Shown here piece by piece: positions 60,875 to 64,000 of a DNA stretch of 64,000 bases. This DNA is from QWHO01 sp021404945 (GTDB lineage Bacteria; Vulcanimicrobiota; Xenobia; Xenobiales; QWHO01). Under the pieces are notes generated by a model. That model searched no databases. It was not told the origin of the DNA and worked only from the letters and a program-made list of their open reading frames with translations. Every line of letters starts with the position of its first letter. Within the stretch, counting starts at the first letter, position 1. Location: positions 124,001 through 188,000 of the forward strand of contig CAUJEN010000090.1 of NCBI GenBank assembly GCA_963169765.1. Reading direction: 5' to 3'. A program made the translations under genes and the position numbers.

Positions 60875-63016
60875 ATGGATCGATTCACCGGCGCCGAGCT
60901 TCGGCGCAAAACCCGCACCGAGTTGCTCGACCTGTCCAAGGAGATTGGGCTGACGGGCCACCAGAAACTGAAAAAGGACGAGCTCGTGGACAAGATCCTC
61001 GAGAAGCTCGGTGCCCCGGAAGGCGGCCAGGAGATGGTCGAGGCGTCGGTGGCCGTGGCGGTAGCCGAGCCGCCCGAAATGGTGGCTGAGTCGGAGGATG
61101 ATGTCTACGTCCCGCGTCCGAGGCCCGGCCGTTATCGCCGCGACGAGGGTCAGGCGGAGGCCGAGCCGGCTCCGGCCCAGCCGAATGAGGGTGGCCCGCG
61201 TGAGCCCCGCCGCCACCCCCGGGATCGCTTCCGACGCGATGAGTATCGGGCCGAAGGTGAAGCTCGCGAGGGTGAAGCTCGTGAGCCGGCGCCAGGACGC
61301 GAGCCGGAGAGACGTGCGCGTGGTGGCCGCGAGCTCGAGGGCCGCGACCGCGGTGGGCGTGAGCAGGAAGGCCGTGGCCGCGAGCTCGAGGGCCGCGACC
61401 GCGGTGGGCGTGAGCAGGAAGGCCGTGGCCGCGAGCACGAGGGCCGCGACCGCGGTGGGCGTGGGCGTGAGGGCCACGAAATTAGTGGACGTGAGCACGT
61501 GCACGAAGGCAGGGAACGTGTGGGACGCGAGCCAGAGGGCCGCGAGCATGCCGGTCACGAGCCTGAGGGCCGGGGCAGACGTCATCAGGCCGGTCGCGGA
61601 CGAGAGCGTGATCCATTCGAAGTGCGCGACGAGATGCGCGAGGAGGCCCGCGAGCACCAGACCCGTGAGCCTGAGGAGCGCGACCGGGGTGGTCGCGGCC
61701 GCGACCGGGGTCGGGGCCGCCAACGGGACAACCGCCCTCGCGACGAGGAACCCCGTCAGAGCGTTCCCGAGCAGAGCGGGGAAGACTGGGATCTCGAGGA
61801 AGGCGAATGGGGCCAGGAGCGCGACTGGGATCGCGGCGAGGTCTCGGGCGAGTTCGAGGGTCGCGGAGAGCCGCGCGAGCGGCTGGGCAACCTGTATGCC
61901 AGCGGGGTGCTGGAGATCTTGCCCGAAGGCTATGGCTTCCTGCGTGGCCGCAGCTATCTTCCCGGACCGTCGGATATCTACGTCTCCATCTCCCAGGTGC
62001 GGCGGTTCAGCCTCCGCATGGGCGACATGGTCCTGGGGCAGGTGCGACCTCCCAAGAATGGAGAGAAGTATTACGGCCTGCTGAAGGTCTCCACGGTCAA
62101 TGGCATGGATCCAGAGCAGGCGCGGCGCCGACCGCACTTCGACCAGCTCACCCCCATCTTCCCCAACGAGCGCTACACGATGGAGTCGCCTGACGGCGAC
62201 CTCTCGCCGCGCTTGATCGACCTGTTCTGTCCCATCGGCAAGGGCCAGCGCGGCATGATCGTCGCTCCCCCCAAAGCCGGTAAGACAATCTTGCTCAAGA
62301 AGATCGCCAACGGCATCATCAACAACTATCCCGACACCGTGCTGATGGCCCTGCTCGTGGACGAGCGTCCCGAAGAGGTGACCGACTTCGAGCGCTCGAT
62401 CACCGGCGAGGTGATCTCATCCACCTTCGACGAGCCGCCCGAGCAGCACGCCCACGTCTCCGAGCTGGTGCTGGCCAAAGCCATGCGCATGGTCGAGATG
62501 GGCAAGGACGTCGTCATCTTGCTGGACTCACTGACCCGCATGGGTCGAGCCTATAACAACATCACCCCGCCCTCGGGACGCACCCTCACCGGCGGCCTGG
62601 ATACCGCCGCCCTGCGGATGCCCAAGCGTTTCTTCGGGGCCGCTCGAAACATCGAGAACGGCGGCAGCCTGACCATCATTGCCACCGCCCTGATCGACAC
62701 CGGCTCGAAGATGGACGAGGTGATCTTCGAGGAGTTCAAGGGCACCGGCAACATGGAGCTCGACCTCAGTCGGCGATTGGCCGAGCGTCGCATCTTCCCG
62801 GCCATCGACATCAAGAAGTCGGGAACTCGCCACGAAGAGCTTTTGCTCGGCGAGGAGGAGCTGAAGAAGATCTGGCTGATGCGCCGGGCCCTCGACCTGC
62901 TCGGTGACGGCCAGGATCCGACCGAGGCGGTGATCGAGCGCATGCGCCGCACCAAGACCAACGAGGACTTCCTGAACACGCTCGGCCGCGAGGTCTCCCA
63001 CGCCCGCGGGCAGTAG
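60875..63016 (+). CDS. rho: Transcription termination factor Rho with a large Arg/Gly/Glu-rich insertion
   Basis: 713 residues from ATG 60875 (AAGGGG 7 nt upstream); E. coli Rho has 419. N-terminal Rho_N helix bundle (LRRKTRTELLDLSKEIGL), then about 240 residues of charged, low-complexity sequence, then the standard core: RNA-binding fold (ASGVLEILPEGYGFLRG), P-loop APPKAGKTILLKKI at about 463-476, Walker B VVILLDSLTRMGRAYN, Q-loop and R-loop regions (TGGLDTAALRMPKRFFGAARN) and KKSGTRHEELLL. All ATPase and RNA-translocation residues look intact, so it should be a working hexameric helicase. Insertions here are known in Actinobacteria and some other phyla, where they add RNA-binding or phase-separating capacity. 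Confidence 0.96.
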   Translation: MDRFTGAELRRKTRTELLDLSKEIGLTGHQKLKKDELVDKILEKLGAPEGGQEMVEASVAVAVAEPPEMVAESEDDVYVPRPRPGRYRRDEGQAEAEPAPAQPNEGGPREPRRHPRDRFRRDEYRAEGEAREGEAREPAPGREPERRARGGRELEGRDRGGREQEGRGRELEGRDRGGREQEGRGREHEGRDRGGRGREGHEISGREHVHEGRERVGREPEGREHAGHEPEGRGRRHQAGRGRERDPFEVRDEMREEAREHQTREPEERDRGGRGRDRGRGRQRDNRPRDEEPRQSVPEQSGEDWDLEEGEWGQERDWDRGEVSGEFEGRGEPRERLGNLYASGVLEILPEGYGFLRGRSYLPGPSDIYVSISQVRRFSLRMGDMVLGQVRPPKNGEKYYGLLKVSTVNGMDPEQARRRPHFDQLTPIFPNERYTMESPDGDLSPRLIDLFCPIGKGQRGMIVAPPKAGKTILLKKIANGIINNYPDTVLMALLVDERPEEVTDFERSITGEVISSTFDEPPEQHAHVSELVLAKAMRMVEMGKDVVILLDSLTRMGRAYNNITPPSGRTLTGGLDTAALRMPKRFFGAARNIENGGSLTIIATALIDTGSKMDEVIFEEFKGTGNMELDLSRRLAERRIFPAIDIKKSGTRHEELLLGEEELKKIWLMRRALDLLGDGQDPTEAVIERMRRTKTNEDFLNTLGREVSHARGQ
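61323..61470 (+). repeat. 51-bp tandem repeat inside the Rho insertion
   Basis: Units of 51 bp (17 codons, core GRELEGRDRGGREQEGR) start at about 61323, 61374 and 61425; the first two are nearly identical and the third diverges near its end. High DNA identity shows recent duplication and in-frame expansion. Confidence 0.85.
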
Positions 63017-63035
63017 ACCCCGGCGGCGATCTGCC

Positions 63036-64000
63036 ATTGCGGACTCCTCGGGCTACGCCCTGGCTGCGTCGGCCCCGGACGGCTCCTTCTGGGAGGAGCC
63101 GGCCTGGGTTGCCGCAGCCCGAACCGGCACCGAGATGCGTGCCCCGCACCCGGATGAGCTGACCGCTCTCCCTTCCCACAGCTCGGTCATGTACCTGCCG
63201 GGCCGCCAAGCGCTGGGTTGGCCCCGGGGGGCCTCGGGTGAGCCGCATCCGCTTCAGGGCGCCCTGGTGCTGGCCTGCTCCTTGCCTTCGGGCTACATCC
63301 GCACACTGCTGCCCGCCTACCGGCGAGAGGAAGGTGCTCCCCATCTACCCCTGTTTGGCTATGCCGCGGTCGTGTTCCGGCGGGGCAAGCTTTACGCCGC
63401 TGCCCTGAAAACCGACGCCAACCCGCGCTGGGATCCTTCTCGTTACCACGGTAAAGACCTTCAGGCGCGCATCGCGCGGCGGCTCAAAGCCTCACCCGAG
63501 AACCGGGTCCTGCGCCAGTTGGCCCTTTGCGCTACCGACTACGGGTGCTATAACGCCCAGAATGTCTTCTACAACCGCTGGGAGGGCGCGGTGCCGGTTT
63601 CACCCTCTTGCAACGCCTCCTGTCGGGGCTGCATCTCGCTCCAACCCGAGGATATGCCCTCCTCCCCCCAGCAGCGCTTCGATTTCGTACCCACGGTCGA
63701 GGAGATCGTTGAGGTCGGGCTCGAGCACCTGAAGACTCCTGAGGCCATCTTTTCGTTCGGGCAGGGCTGCGAGGGCGAGCCATTGCTGCGGGCTGAACGG
63801 ATCGCCCGATCGATCCGGACCATGCGAGAGCAGACCGATCAAGGGTGTATCCATCTCAACACCAACGGTTCTCGCCCGGCCGGTCTCAAGATGGTCATCG
63901 CGGCAGGGCTCGATTCCATTCGGGTCTCGCTCAACAGCGTGCTCGACGAACTTTATACTTCCTATTACCAGCCTCGCAATTACTCGTTTGCCGACGTTAC
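63036..64000 (+). CDS. Radical SAM protein (N-terminal part; runs off the window)
   Basis: The frame is open from 62976 to the end of the window (at least 321 residues from 63036). A lead domain with VMYLPGRQALGW, LPAYRREEGAPHLPLFGYAAV and CATDYGCYNAQNVFYNRW precedes the radical SAM core with CNASCRGC (Cys-x3-Cys-x2-Cys, [4Fe-4S]-SAM site), GQGCEGEPLL and NTNGSRP. The first canonical start is ATG 63135, but family-like sequence (IADSSGYALAASAPDGS) begins earlier, with ATT at 63036 as the best candidate, 20 bp after rho. The reaction is unknown. No close match to a named enzyme is recognised. Confidence 0.8.
   Translation, partial: MADSSGYALAASAPDGSFWEEPAWVAAARTGTEMRAPHPDELTALPSHSSVMYLPGRQALGWPRGASGEPHPLQGALVLACSLPSGYIRTLLPAYRREEGAPHLPLFGYAAVVFRRGKLYAAALKTDANPRWDPSRYHGKDLQARIARRLKASPENRVLRQLALCATDYGCYNAQNVFYNRWEGAVPVSPSCNASCRGCISLQPEDMPSSPQQRFDFVPTVEEIVEVGLEHLKTPEAIFSFGQGCEGEPLLRAERIARSIRTMREQTDQGCIHLNTNGSRPAGLKMVIAAGLDSIRVSLNSVLDELYTSYYQPRNYSFADV

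Noticed and set aside
60854..62137. Long frames on both strands over the Rho insertion
   Set aside because: They arise from the Arg/Gly-rich repeat being read in other frames (Thr/Ala/Val/Leu-rich repeats); the rho frame continues unbroken into the catalytic core.

Overview
The window is GC-rich, gene-dense bacterial chromosome with no tRNA, rRNA, CRISPR array or complete insertion sequence that I can see. Sec and Tat export signals, a multihaem respiratory complex, lipoprotein-like signals, hybrid kinases and a complete 2-oxoglutarate dehydrogenase set point to an aerobic, heterotrophic, probably Gram-negative bacterium with heavy environmental sensing. Alternative complex III, ATP-type PckA, an ATP-type long PfkA and an extended Rho suggest a lineage outside the classical enterics. 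I cannot assign a phylum from sequence alone.

Layout. 1-6819: end of an esterase gene, a CheB-CheR fusion overlapping a hybrid histidine kinase, and a DUF2254 membrane protein. 6805-13273: a secreted protein facing a five-gene operon of two DUF3300/DUF2950 pairs plus a TPR protein, preceded by FNR-like sites. 13449-16384 (minus): a coupled ThrE-like exporter and SulP transporter. 16501-22392: a second FNR-like promoter, the remnant of a Ca2+/H+ antiporter gene, then pckA, pfkA and a GH63 glucosidase. 22738-31643: two large divergent hybrid kinases, the second overlapping a REC-HD-GYP regulator.

31652-36121 (minus) is the most unusual locus. It is a compact cluster of a K+ channel, a secreted TIG/carboxypeptidase-regulatory-like protein, a Cache-domain membrane receptor with no output domain, and a pentameric ligand-gated ion channel of the GLIC/ELIC (nicotinic-receptor) superfamily. 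The last two overlap by 4 bp. It looks like a ligand-to-membrane-potential signalling module.

36228-48136: sucA-sucB-lpd, then alternative complex III (actA, a split actB, actC and a fused actD-actE). 48099-53544: an alpha/beta hydrolase, a Cys-rich small protein, then an isochorismatase-like hydrolase, a GAF-GGDEF cyclase and an AMIN protein bracketed by two inverted copies of a 104-bp structured repeat, followed by a membrane GGDEF protein. 53592-60809: PolX, 3-methyladenine glycosylase and two ABC export systems with a zinc-ribbon and a SPOR-like protein among them. 60875-64000: rho with a long Arg/Gly/Glu-rich insertion, then a radical SAM gene that runs off the end.

Much of the window connects stimulus sensing (three hybrid kinases, CheB-CheR, two GGDEF, one HD-GYP, Cache/channel cluster) to central carbon flow and respiration (pckA, pfkA, GH63, 2-oxoglutarate dehydrogenase, alternative complex III).
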